Assembly (NCBI GenBank): GCA_023052935.1
Contig: CM041295.1
Coordinates: 20,770,880-20,834,879 of the forward strand
Length of the DNA stretch: 64,000 nucleotides
Direction of reading: 5' to 3'
Source: Piezodorus guildinii
Lineage: Eukaryota > Arthropoda > Insecta > Hemiptera > Pentatomidae
The notes under the pieces were generated by a model that was not told the origin of the DNA, did no database searches, and worked only from the letters and a program-made list of their open reading frames with translations. This document shows, piece by piece, positions 55,670-64,000 of the stretch (position 1 is its first letter; each line of letters starts with the position of its first letter). The translations under genes and the position numbers were made by a program.

Positions 55670-56502
55670 TTATTGTCTGTTTGACTGGGTAAGAAGAAGA
55701 TGGTTGAAAAGGAGCGATTTGAAGAAGGAAGTCGTTCTTACATGACGGATCTCAGGAGGGATAGAATTCCTAAGAGAGGTTGCTTTGGCTAGAAAGGACT
55801 TGTCAAACGCAGCAGTACGATGAGGAGGAGGGTAGAGATCAGAAAGCCGGGATCTGGTAGAACGGGACTGAACCGATGATTTAAATTGAAGGGATTGGAA
55901 GATATAGCTGGGACGATGAGTTCTGATAACCTGGTAGAGGAAGGAAGCTAGGAAATACTGGCATCTGTAACGAGGATAAAGCCACCTTAACTCGGCGTAA
56001 TACTGGGTTATATGCGTGTCTCTGGTGATCCCGAATACAAACCATATTGCACAGTTCATAATACGCTTGAGTTTTGCTTCGAGCTCACCTGAAAGTCCGC
56101 TGTACACCTCGCAACCGTAGTCAAAGTGGGGAAAAACAAGGGAAGAAACAAGCAGTTTACGAATATTGAATGGTAGGAGGTGATGGAGGCGACGGAATTG
56201 CTTTAGGGTTGCTATGGTTCGGCGGGATATTTGGGAGATGTGTGGTTTCCAAGAGAGAGTTTGGTCAAGAGTAATACCTAAGTTCTTGACGGATGAATGA
56301 AAAGAGATAGGAGTATTGTTTAGGAAAAGGTTGGGGGTGTTGGGAATGGATTTAAGGAGAGCAGGTGATGCTATCAGGATGGCTTTAGTTTTTTCAGCAC
56401 TTAGCAGGAGTTAGTTGCTGTTTGACCAAGCACTTATATTGTTTATGTCCTCCTGAAGTTTAGAGATAGCATCAGGAAATTCATTTGGGGTGAAGGAAAT
56501 AT
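55670..56502 (-). pseudogene. LINE-1 ORF2 C-terminal part
   Basis: Resumes after LINE-2 with ISFTPNEFPDAISKLQEDIN (the shared ISF lies in the target duplication), then SSVKNLGITLDQTLSWKPHI, SQISRRTIATLKQFRRLHHL, DYGCEVYSGLSGELEAKLKR and HRPSYIFQSLQF. One internal stop separates 56,107 from the upstream part. Confidence 0.85.
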
Positions 56503-56652
56503 TTTTTTTTTTTTTTTTTTTTTTTTAATTATATTTTATTGAATTTTACAACTGTATATTACATAAATACAATAAGTAAAAGTGATGAATTATAATAAAA
56601 GGCGTATAAGGCTTGTGAAGAAACTACCCAGCGGTAGTACTTCGATGTTTAT

Positions 56653-57264
56653 TTAAGTAAGTAGATCCCGAGGCCATCTTCTTTTCAATCGCCTCGGAGG
56701 GTTGTCAGGAATATGCGAGGTTGATAGGTTGCGGACAAGAGGGTTTATATGAGTTGGGAGTTTGGAATTAAAAGTGGTATATCTGGTTCGAGAAAGGTCT
56801 GCCACAAATGGGATATTAAGGTCGTTATGGATGATTTTATTTGTGACGAAATAAGGAGCATTTAGGATTTTGCGAAGGATTTTGGATTGTAAGGATTGGA
56901 TGCGGGAGGAATTAGATGGCTTAGTAGAGCCCCAAAGCTCGATTCCATATGTCCAGATTGGTCTGATGACAGTGATATAAATGAGCTTTTTGTAGTGAAT
57001 TGGAAGTTTTGAACGTTTGTCTAGTAAGTGTTGTAGTAATCGGTATCTACGGGCAGTTTCCTGTCGTTTTAGTCTCGTGTGAGGGTTCCATGTAAGACGT
57101 TTGTCAAGATGGAGTCCTAGGTATCGGATTTGTTCAACAGGTATGAGTGGCGTATTATTAAAGGATACGGTAGGGCAGGAGGTCATCGGTTTTCGACGAA
57201 GGGTAAAGGTTATTTGATGGGATTTTTTAGGATTTATTTTAATCCTCCAGTTCCGACACCACTC
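56653..57264 (-). pseudogene. LINE-2 ORF2 C-terminal domain
   Basis: Includes IRYLGLHLDKRLTWNPHTRL (thumb region), KLIYITVIRPIWTYGIELWG, SIQSLQSKILRKILNAPYFV and a basic end PRRLKRRWPRDLLT. The stop at 56,653 is followed by a short 3' UTR and poly(A). Confidence 0.85.
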
Positions 57265-57876
57265 CTAAATGGCTGTGATGTGGGACTGAAGGATTTGGGA
57301 TGCAGCGGTTGGATCGTTATGGACGGATAACACACAAGTGTCATCCGCGTAAGTTGTGAGGACAGTGCTAGGATGGAGTGGGATATCAGCTGTATATACC
57401 GTATAAAGGATGGGACCTAAGATACTACCCTGAGGTACACCTGCAGACTGAGAAATTATGGAAGAGTAGGAAAGGTTATAATTTACTTGAAAGGTTCTAT
57501 TAGTGAGGTAGGAACGGATTATGAGGAAGTATGTTGCGGGAAGGAATTGACGGAGTTTATAAAGGAGTCCTGGGTGCCAGACTCGGTCGAACGCTTGTTC
57601 CACGTCGAGAAAAGCACCCGTGCAAAACATTCCTCGCTCCAATGTGGAGGATATAACATCCACCACACGGTGGCATTGCTGAATTGTAGAGTGGGATGTC
57701 CGAAATCCAAACTGGTGGTCAGGAATGACGTGATGCATTTCTAGGATCGGGTAAAGGCGCTTTAAAATGAGTTTTTCTAGAATCTTGCCCATGATAGGTA
57801 AAAGGGAGATCGGACGGTATGAGGATGGATGTTCAGGAGGCTTTTGAGGTTTTGGGATCATTTTGATTATTGACAT
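57265..57876 (-). pseudogene. LINE-2 ORF2 reverse transcriptase
   Basis: MSIIKMIPKPQKPPEHPSSY, RPISLLPIMGKILEKLILKR, DHQFGFRTSHSTIQQCHRVV, GAFLDVEQAFDRVWHPGLLY, SAGVPQGSILGPILYTVYTA, TYADDTCVLS: all seven RT blocks readable, catalytic DD present. Frameshifted relative to the endonuclease frame and to the C-terminal part. Confidence 0.88.
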
Positions 57877-59354
57877 TTTCCAAGGTTCAGGAAAATAGGT
57901 GGTTCGGAGGGTGGCATTAAAGATATAAGTGAGGTAGAGGATAGCCTTTCGAGGTAGCTGTTTAAGGATAAAGGATGTGATGAGATCATGACCAGGTGCT
58001 TTTTTAATACGATGGATAACTGATGGATAACGTTAATTATTTCAGAAGGATGAAAGGCTTTAGGAGGTGGGGACATTTGGAGTGGAATAGCTAGTTCTGC
58101 TTCAATATGGTCGATATGGGTCGGATTAAGGATTTCAGGATGTGGATTAAATATTTTGGAAAGGTGTTCACCAAATATTTGAGTTTTTTCTTCATCTGAT
58201 CGAGACCAGGTAGAAGATTCGGTAAGGAGTGGGTGATTAAAAGTTTTGAATTTGAGCAGATTTTTGGTAGTTGTCCATAAAGATTTGTCATTTGGTCTTA
58301 GGTTTTCTGTGAAGTCCTGAAAAGTTTGCATTTTGAATTTTCTAATTTCAGTTTTGAGTTTGTTAGTTAGGTGAGTATAGTATGTTTTGTCGGATGGGTA
58401 TCTGGACCTGTGCCACTTAGCCCTTGCTCGCCGTTTCTCTGTTAATAATTTTCGAATATGAGGCGGTAAGTTAGTGTCGCGGGAATAATTATTTTTGGGA
58501 CGTGTTGAGTTGTTACTAATTGCAATACCTATTGTTCTTGTCAGTTTTTCTATAGCAGAGTTAATTTGTTGTTCTGTCTTTAGCGGAATCTTTAAGTCAA
58601 GTTCGTTTTCTAGATGAGAGCGAAAGTTGTCCCAGTCAACATGTCCTGTGATCAATGAAGGAGGGAATGATTTAGGAATAGGGTTTGAATGCAGGAGAAG
58701 CAGAACTGGGCTATGGTCTGAGGAGAGGTCGTCTAAGGATGTTACTGTTGATTGAAAGGTGGGAATTTGGGATGTGACGAATATATCAAGAATATCAGGG
58801 CGCTTTTTCAGGGAAGTAGGCCAGTAAGTAGGATTTTTAGGTGATAAGACTGAATAGCTGTTGGAAGTGGTGACTTGGGAGAGAATCCGGCCACGAGCGT
58901 TGGATGTTCGGCATCCCCACCGTTGATCTTTGGCGTTGTAATCTCCCCCAGCAATGAAGCGCGGACCAAAGGACTGAAATAAGGAATCGAGTTGGTTAGA
59001 GGAGAGGGAAATCCCAGGAGGGCAATATACAGCTGAGATGGTTATGTTAAATGGACGGCAGGATAAGGCAAGCGAAGTCGATTGGATGGCGTCAGTTGGA
59101 GTAGAAGGAATTAGGGAGTGAGTTAAGGAATTGTGAATAAGGATACAAGAGCCAGCGTGGGATGTTTTGTCAGGGTGATCTGATCTGTATGTGATGTAGT
59201 CGCGTATGTAAAAGTGTGAATGAGGTGTGAAATGTGTTTCAGTCACAAGGGCAACGTCTATGTTATTGTCGTGAAGAAAGATGTCAAGTTCGTCTCTGTG
59301 ATTAATCAGACCATTGGAATTCCATAAGAGAATAGCTAGGGTCTGCTTATTCAT
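57867..59354 (-). CDS. LINE-2 ORF2 endonuclease and linker, 495-codon open frame
   Basis: MNKQTLAILLWNSNGLINHR (endonuclease start), DVALVTETHFTPHSHFYIRD, RFIAGGDYNAKDQRWGCRTS, RPDILDIFVTSQIPTF, LSSDHSPVLLLL (catalytic SDH), then LPPHIRKLLTEKRRARAKWH and the pre-RT ERLSSTSLISLMPPSEPPIF. The frame ends where the RT frame starts, with a 10-base overlap, so one indel separates them. WNSNGL...ETHFT...GGDYNAK wording is Jockey-type. Confidence 0.88.
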   Translation of the reverse strand: MNKQTLAILLWNSNGLINHRDELDIFLHDNNIDVALVTETHFTPHSHFYIRDYITYRSDHPDKTSHAGSCILIHNSLTHSLIPSTPTDAIQSTSLALSCRPFNITISAVYCPPGISLSSNQLDSLFQSFGPRFIAGGDYNAKDQRWGCRTSNARGRILSQVTTSNSYSVLSPKNPTYWPTSLKKRPDILDIFVTSQIPTFQSTVTSLDDLSSDHSPVLLLLHSNPIPKSFPPSLITGHVDWDNFRSHLENELDLKIPLKTEQQINSAIEKLTRTIGIAISNNSTRPKNNYSRDTNLPPHIRKLLTEKRRARAKWHRSRYPSDKTYYTHLTNKLKTEIRKFKMQTFQDFTENLRPNDKSLWTTTKNLLKFKTFNHPLLTESSTWSRSDEEKTQIFGEHLSKIFNPHPEILNPTHIDHIEAELAIPLQMSPPPKAFHPSEIINVIHQLSIVLKKHLVMISSHPLSLNSYLERLSSTSLISLMPPSEPPIFLNLGKCQ

Positions 59355-60110
59355 CTAGGGAAATTAATCGGGAACTGTGATAGGAGACTTGTAAGGAGAT
59401 TGATGAGTGGTTTGATTGTGTTTTGGAGGTCTAGAAGGAAGGATGAAAGAATAGATGTTATGTCAGTTGGAGGTTGGTTAGGATTGGGGTAGGAAGGGGT
59501 GTTTAGGATTAAAGGATTAATCTGTTTTGGTGTGGGTAAGATTATTCTTTGAGATTCAGCAGGTAATGGAGCTTCAAATGAGAGATTGTCCTGAACTGCA
59601 GTGATTAATGCAGGTGGATGTTTGGGATTGGTCTGTGGAGAGATTAGTGGCGGTAACTTGACTCTCAGAGAAGCAGGTTTTGGATCATTTATGGGTATTT
59701 TTGACTGAGGGTGGGAGTTAAGAGGTTTAGAATGAGTTCTCTGAGGCTGTGAATGTATGGTCTGACGGTGATGAGAGGAGATCGGGGGTTGAGGATGGGA
59801 TGTCTGCGGCTGTGAAGTGGAATCTTGAGGCGATTGAGGTCGGGGCAGAGGTTTTGTGGTTATTGCAGAATAGGCGGAGGTATTGGAGCTTGGTGGTGGT
59901 TGATACACGCTGCCTCCTGGAGCTCGATGGATGATCGGAGTAGTCCTGGTTGAAGGGCCGGGTGCTTCATTAGTAGTGCTGGAGGTCTTCTGTAGGGTTC
60001 TAGAGGATATGTTTAGGATCTTTTGTCTCAGCATATTTTTGTACACTATGCAGCCTTTATAGCTAGCAGGATGACCTTCACTGCACAGCGCACATTTTGC
60101 TGGGGTGTCC
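59351..60110 (-). pseudogene. LINE-2 ORF1 (gag-like), 5'-truncated
   Basis: Begins within the zinc-knuckle region: DTPAKCALCSEGHPASYKGC, a CX2CX3HX6C cluster typical of Jockey-clade gag proteins, then a long Pro/Ser/Thr/Gln-rich tail (PQSPQDSTSQPQTSHPQPP). Stop TGA overlaps the ORF2 start in ATGA (59,351-59,354), the usual Jockey-type coupling. Confidence 0.85.
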
Positions 60111-61510
60111 GAAGGAAATATAAATCTGAATATCATCAGCATAGAGGTGGTATTGGGAGTGCTTGATGGAGAGCGGAAGATCATTAATGAATATGGAGAA
60201 AAGGGTAGGAGATAACGAGGAACCTTGGAGTACACCTTTTACTGGATTTAAATTTTTCTTCAGTGGACGGAATAGAGCGATTTTCCAGGAAGTAGGGAAG
60301 GTTGCACTGTCTAGAGAAAAGTTATAGATATGGTATAATATTGGAAGGATAGAAGGAAGCGAAGCTTTGATTAGTTTAACTGGAATATTATCAGGTCCGT
60401 AGTCATTGGTTCGGGATTTACGAATAGAATTAAAGAGGTCCTCGGGGGTGATATGGGAAAAAAAGAAAGAATCCGGATTGAAATGGTGCATGGGTGTAGG
60501 CATCGGCGTCTGATATGATAAATGAGAGGAGCAGGAAGATCATCAGCAGAAATAGGAAAAGTTTGGTTATGGGTGTGTTTTCCTAAGGATGGTTTACGCA
60601 GGATTGTCCATTTGGCTTTGGAGTCGGAAGCACAAGATAAGGATTGTTGAAAAATTGGGATTTAGCTAGGCGTATCATGGATTGGGTACTGTTTCTGAGA
60701 TGTTTGAAGGTGGAGTAATCACTAGGAAGACGGGAGCGCCTGAATCGTCGCCTTGCAGCATCCCTGTGCTTCATGCATTCCCTAATTTCAGGCGTTAACC
60801 AAGGAGCAGGACGGTGTCGGATCTTCTTTATGATAAGAGGAGCATGGTTGTCAAGGATATTATGGAGGTGAAAGGTAGGGGTTTCGACTATAGAATCTAC
60901 GGTCCTAAGCGAATATATGGTGTCCCATGGGATAGCTTCAAGATCTGGAGCCAAGATTTCAGATGAAAGGGTGTTAAGGTTACAAAAAGAAATGGTTCTT
61001 GGGGAAAATAGCGTGATCGAAAGATTATAGGATACCTGGATAAGAACGGATAATTGGCAGACAAGAATGGAACAGGATGTTGAGACGAGGCAAGGAGTTT
61101 ATCAGCAGAGTCCAGAACATACAGATCGAGCCAGGATTCTGAGGACTGGGTGTGGTGTGTGGGATTATATGGTGCAATATAAAGATCGAGAGAGAAGAAG
61201 AGGTTGGTTAAGAAAGCATGGTCTGAGGAAGGCAACAATAGGTTGGTGTTAAAATCCCCAGTAAGGATGATATTATTATAGGATGTGATTAGATTGTAAA
61301 GGGTGGATTCGAATACTGTTTCAAAGGGTACTCTGGGAAGGCAGTATATGACTCCAAATAGTAGGGAATGGGAAGCTGTGGATATTTCAGCGAAAAGGTA
61401 TTCGAGGTAGGCCATGAGAAAAAGGGAGTGAGGATGAGAAGGTGAATAAACCTGCAGTGCATTGACATTAATTGTGAAATCAGAACTGGAAACATAAACA
61501 TTCTTAACAA
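60111..61510 (-). pseudogene. LINE-1 ORF2 N-terminal part: endonuclease to YADD
   Basis: Reads SLLFGVIYCLPRVPFETVFE, NIILTGDFNTNLLLPSSDHA, SESWLDLYVLDSADKLLASS (endonuclease), then RHRPAPWLTPEIRECMKHRD, then RT blocks NDYGPDNIPVKLIKASLPSI, FPTSWKIALFRPLKKNLNPV, GVLQGSSLSPTLFSIFINDL and LYADDIQIYISF. It is cut at ISF by the LINE-2 insertion. RT blocks between LNPVKG and VLQG are missing, indicating an internal deletion. Confidence 0.85.
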
Positions 61511-61877
61511 ATAAACATAATATAGAAATTAAAAAAAGTTTTTACATTATCAATAGTTATTAGTAGCGAATAAAAATAAAATAATTATTACTCTGATTGA
61601 GTTAGATATTGAAAAATTCCCATATATTTTCGAATAAAGAAAAAAAATAGCTTCTTGGCTGAATGTTGAACAAAAATAAAAATAGCTACAATAATAAAGA
61701 AAAAAAGAAAAATAATAAGGAGATGAAAATCGCGAATTGATGGTTAAAAAACGAATGGTTGAAAGCCGATAATCCGGAGAGGTGAAAAGTGGTCCCTGAT
61801 GTCAGTCAAAAACTTCTAGGTCCGAAGACGAGTTGATGACTATTACTGGTTGGCCATCCGCATGCCAACATTTCACT

Positions 61878-62546
61878 TTACCGTCGTTGAACCATGCATA
61901 TTTCAATTTGATTGACCAGCCAGTAAAGATGTCTATTGGTCGGGTACATCGCCTCGCCCAAGAATATTTTATGGGCATTGTTTTCTTGCCATCCTAGGTG
62001 GCGAGTAGAGAAGTCTCTGACAACCTTTCTCTTCCTCGTCAACTCATCCCTCACAGTCTGGCGCATGAAACGGATCATTAGCGGCCCAGGTACATCATCT
62101 TTCCTCGACCTGAGCCTCTCAACATGGTCGATGTCTCCCACTTCCAACTTAAGACCTAGCCCGGCTCCGATGCCCATCACCAGGCCCATCGGAGACTCAA
62201 CGGGTCTCACCGGTATGCCCCTAATCTCCACGGTCTTCGTGAGAATATTTTGTTCTGACCTGTTTAACCTTATTTCAAGTTCAGTGACCTTTGTTTTTAA
62301 TGTGAAGTTTTCTTGAGTGAGCATATCAATTTTTTTATTTAGGGCCTCCAGGAGTGCCTCGACTGACTTTAAACGCTCCGCGTTCTCGAAGCTTATCGTT
62401 GTCTGCTTATCTAAAGTGTCTTTAATGTCTTTTACCTCTTCGGTGTTGGCGACAAGTGAGGACTTGAGATCTCTTATCTCAGAAATGAGGTCCTTTAATA
62501 CTTTAAGTACGTCGGCCTAACTACCTCCACTCTGGAGGGCCGACAT
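61878..62546 (-). pseudogene. LINE-1 ORF1 (coiled coil plus FP25/RRM-like domain)
   Basis: ATG at 62,546 begins MSALQSGGS then an in-frame TAG, after which the frame stays open: DVLKVLKDLISEIRDLKSSL (coiled coil), ENFTLKTKVTELEIRLNRSE, VEIRGIPV, GDIDHVERLRSRKDDVPGPL, MIRFMRQTVRDELTRKRKVV and a C-terminal KIFLGEAMYPTNRHLYWLV. This is the coiled-coil plus baculovirus-FP25-like ORF1 architecture of many arthropod LINEs. A single nonsense codon near the start is the main defect. Confidence 0.8.
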
Positions 62547-62550
62547 GGAG

Positions 62551-64000
62551 TGATTCTGCTATTTAAATTTTGTTTAGTTTGTCTGTTGTAAATAAAGGTT
62601 TTATTGTCCATTTTATTGCAATCCGAACACTTTATTTTGTAGATGACATTAGTTTTTTTGAGTTTGTCTATTTTGTCTTTTTTATTAGTGTGGATAAGAG
62701 CTAATTTATTGATCGATTTTTTTTGCAAATTTAATATCTATTATGTCATATTTTTTAAAAGTTTGTATAAGTTGGTCAGTCAAATTATGGATATTTGTTA
62801 TAGAATAATATTTAGGTCTATTGGTATTATTACAGACTGTGTCCCTATCTAAATTATTGGCTGGATTATTACTATTGTTGATATTCAAAACGGTCAGTTG
62901 AAAATAATGAGTGATGAGTTTTCTATTGCTATTATCTAATTAAATTATGGGTTTGTTAACTGTATTGTTACTGTCATTATTAAGAGTATTGATACTATTA
63001 TTAAAGTCAGAGAAATCTATTGCTTTATGGTTTAAACCTCTGTGCCATCATTTATGTATTAGTTTTATTGGATAAAATTGTCTAATAGAATGTTGTAAAC
63101 TCTGTCTTTTGTTTTCCCTAAATAATTCAAACTTGTTAAGGTGATTGCACGGTATATCAAATTATATGCAGTGTTAACTATTTGATGTGGTTACTATAAA
63201 AATTTAAAATTCTATTACTGGTGATTTCTTTCTTAGTCCATTCTGTGGTTATTCTGTTATTATTACTATATATATTAATATCTAAGAATCTTAAGTGGTG
63301 ATCTATTTCTGCTTCATATGTGAATTTAAGGTTGGTTGTCGAATTGAGGATATCTAAAAAAAACTTTTATGTCATCATGATCAATTAACGTTAAAATGTC
63401 ATCAATATATTTGACGATGATGGGTAGGGGTTTATTATATTGTGCTAATGCATTATCTAAAGTTTTATTCATGATAATTCCTGCTAAATTAACACTCATG
63501 GAACCGTCCATAGAAATATCCTTTATCATTCTATAATATTCTCCTTTGTATGAAAAATAACAATTTTCGCAACAAATTTTAATGCCTTCGATAAAAGTTT
63601 TTTATTCTTTATAACTGTGTGAGGTTCAATGTGTTCGCAATTTAAGTCTATGATTTGTTTGTTTGTTTATTTATTTAACGTCACTTTATGCTACTATGGC
63701 TAATCGGACAATGCTACAGTGGGAGTCCTAAATTTTGCCTATCCAGGTTTTATTAGGATAGGGATCTTTAACGAGTACCTGACATCGCACAGGCTCGGGA
63801 CCACCTTTTAACGTCCCCTCTGAAGGACGGCGTAACTAAGGATTTTTTACTCCCATTAAAAAATCCTAGGACCACCTGCGGATTTGAACCCGTGACCTTT
63901 GGCATGGGAGGCTGTTACGCTAGCCACCCAGCTACAAGTGATTCCTCGTCTATAATTTTAATAATGTCTTGTATTTTTACATAGGAAAATAAATTTTCAA
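62551..64000 (-). mobile_element. Penelope-like element copy E, degenerate and truncated
   Basis: Minus-strand relative of copy A, running beyond the window on the right. It covers RT and the start of GIY-YIG, then stops at an NSRI-equivalent position where LINE-1 begins. RT: MIKDISMDGSMSVNLAGIIM (GIPMGG box altered), KYIDDILTLIDHDD intact. GIY-YIG: VIYKIKCSDC in frame but IYIGQTK changed to IYNRQTK. Interrupted by SINE2 at 63,657-63,947. Inactive. Confidence 0.9.
63657..63947 (-). mobile_element. SINE2 copy 2 inside PLE-E
   Basis: tRNA-derived SINE in antisense. On minus: A-box-like TAGCTGGGTGGCTAGCGT, B box GGGTTCAAATCC, body with ACGCCGTCCTTCAGAGGGGA and GGTCCCGAGCC, tail AAATAAATAAACAAACAAAC at 63,657. 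Flanked by GTCTATGATTT (63,646-63,656) and GTCTATAATTT (63,948-63,958), an 11-bp duplication with one mismatch, within the PLE sequence for KIIDLN. Confidence 0.9.

Larger units (their letters stand above)
56503..60110 (-). mobile_element. LINE-2: Jockey-like retrotransposon nested in LINE-1
   Basis: 3.6-kb minus-strand insertion bounded by the perfect 11-bp duplication GAAGGAAATAT (56,492-56,502 and 60,111-60,121). The 3' end carries a 24-25 base poly(A) (T run 56,502-56,526 on plus). The 5' end is truncated inside ORF1. Removing it restores the LINE-1 reading YISFTPNEF. Confidence 0.95.
55380..62551 (-). mobile_element. LINE-1: non-LTR retrotransposon, split by LINE-2
   Basis: Minus-strand LINE with ORF1 (61,878-62,546), endonuclease and RT N-terminal region (60,111-61,510), then, beyond the inserted LINE-2, the rest of ORF2 (55,670-56,502) and a 3' region with TTCTTAAGGGACT and AATAAAG near 55,400. 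Fragments of the same family are scattered across the window (11.8, 17.5, 25, 33, 41, 45 kb), so it is an abundant family. Confidence 0.88.

Noticed and set aside
59749..62316. Plus-strand ORFs in the LINE-1/LINE-2 region
   Set aside because: They lie opposite the recognisable ORF1/ORF2 frames and carry no motif of their own.

Overview
This is a eukaryotic (metazoan) window: AT-rich, intron-bearing and dominated by transposable elements. The mix of Jockey-like, RTE-like and other non-LTR retrotransposons, Penelope-like elements (PLEs), mariner, hAT-like and piggyBac-like elements and tRNA-derived SINEs suggests an arthropod. That is an inference from TE families; no species-specific marker is visible.

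The only host gene I can support is the 3' portion of an ABC transporter subfamily A (ABCA) gene on the minus strand. Fourteen exons run from 50,399 down to a stop codon at 11,049. Every junction has AG/GT signals, the reading phase is kept across all of them, and together they give about 897 codons: the end of the first nucleotide-binding domain (NBD1), the second transmembrane domain with its large glycosylated loop, and a complete NBD2 (Walker A, signature, Walker B, H-loop, C-terminal EQVFL-type motif). The 5' half (TMD1 and most of NBD1) was not found between 50.4 and 64 kb, so the next upstream intron is probably longer than 13.6 kb.

The rest is mobile DNA in layers. 1-6,350: near-identical tandem PLE copies (A, internally deleted B, solo pseudo-LTR C). 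7,171-8,526: a foldback element with arms of about 350 bp. 11,949-17,230: a 4.75-kb LINE (LINE-A) inserted with a 13-bp target-site duplication (TSD) into an older LINE fragment. 25,500-33,115: an RTE-like LINE (LINE-C) split by an inverted-repeat element, by LINE-B (flanked by a 231-bp direct duplication and itself carrying a 242-bp insert with a hammerhead-like motif) and by a full-length mariner with an intact transposase. 35,946-38,042: a 2.1-kb non-autonomous hAT element with a perfect 8-bp TSD. 38.3-47.3 kb: mariner remnants, hAT-like and piggyBac-like MITEs and a SINE ending in T. 50,761-53,053: a 2.3-kb inverted-repeat structure. 53.9-62.55 kb: a Jockey-like LINE (LINE-2) nested in another LINE (LINE-1) with an 11-bp TSD, beside a PLE pseudo-LTR fragment. 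62,551-64,000: a degenerate PLE on the minus strand interrupted by a SINE.

The most interesting signal is a set of hammerhead-ribozyme-like motifs with self-complementary, loop-less stem III sequences (ACGU, AUGU or AUAU). They lie in the PLE pseudo-LTRs and in the small insert within LINE-B. Such motifs are known for PLEs and for animal retrozymes; several copies here carry core substitutions that would be expected to weaken or kill cleavage.
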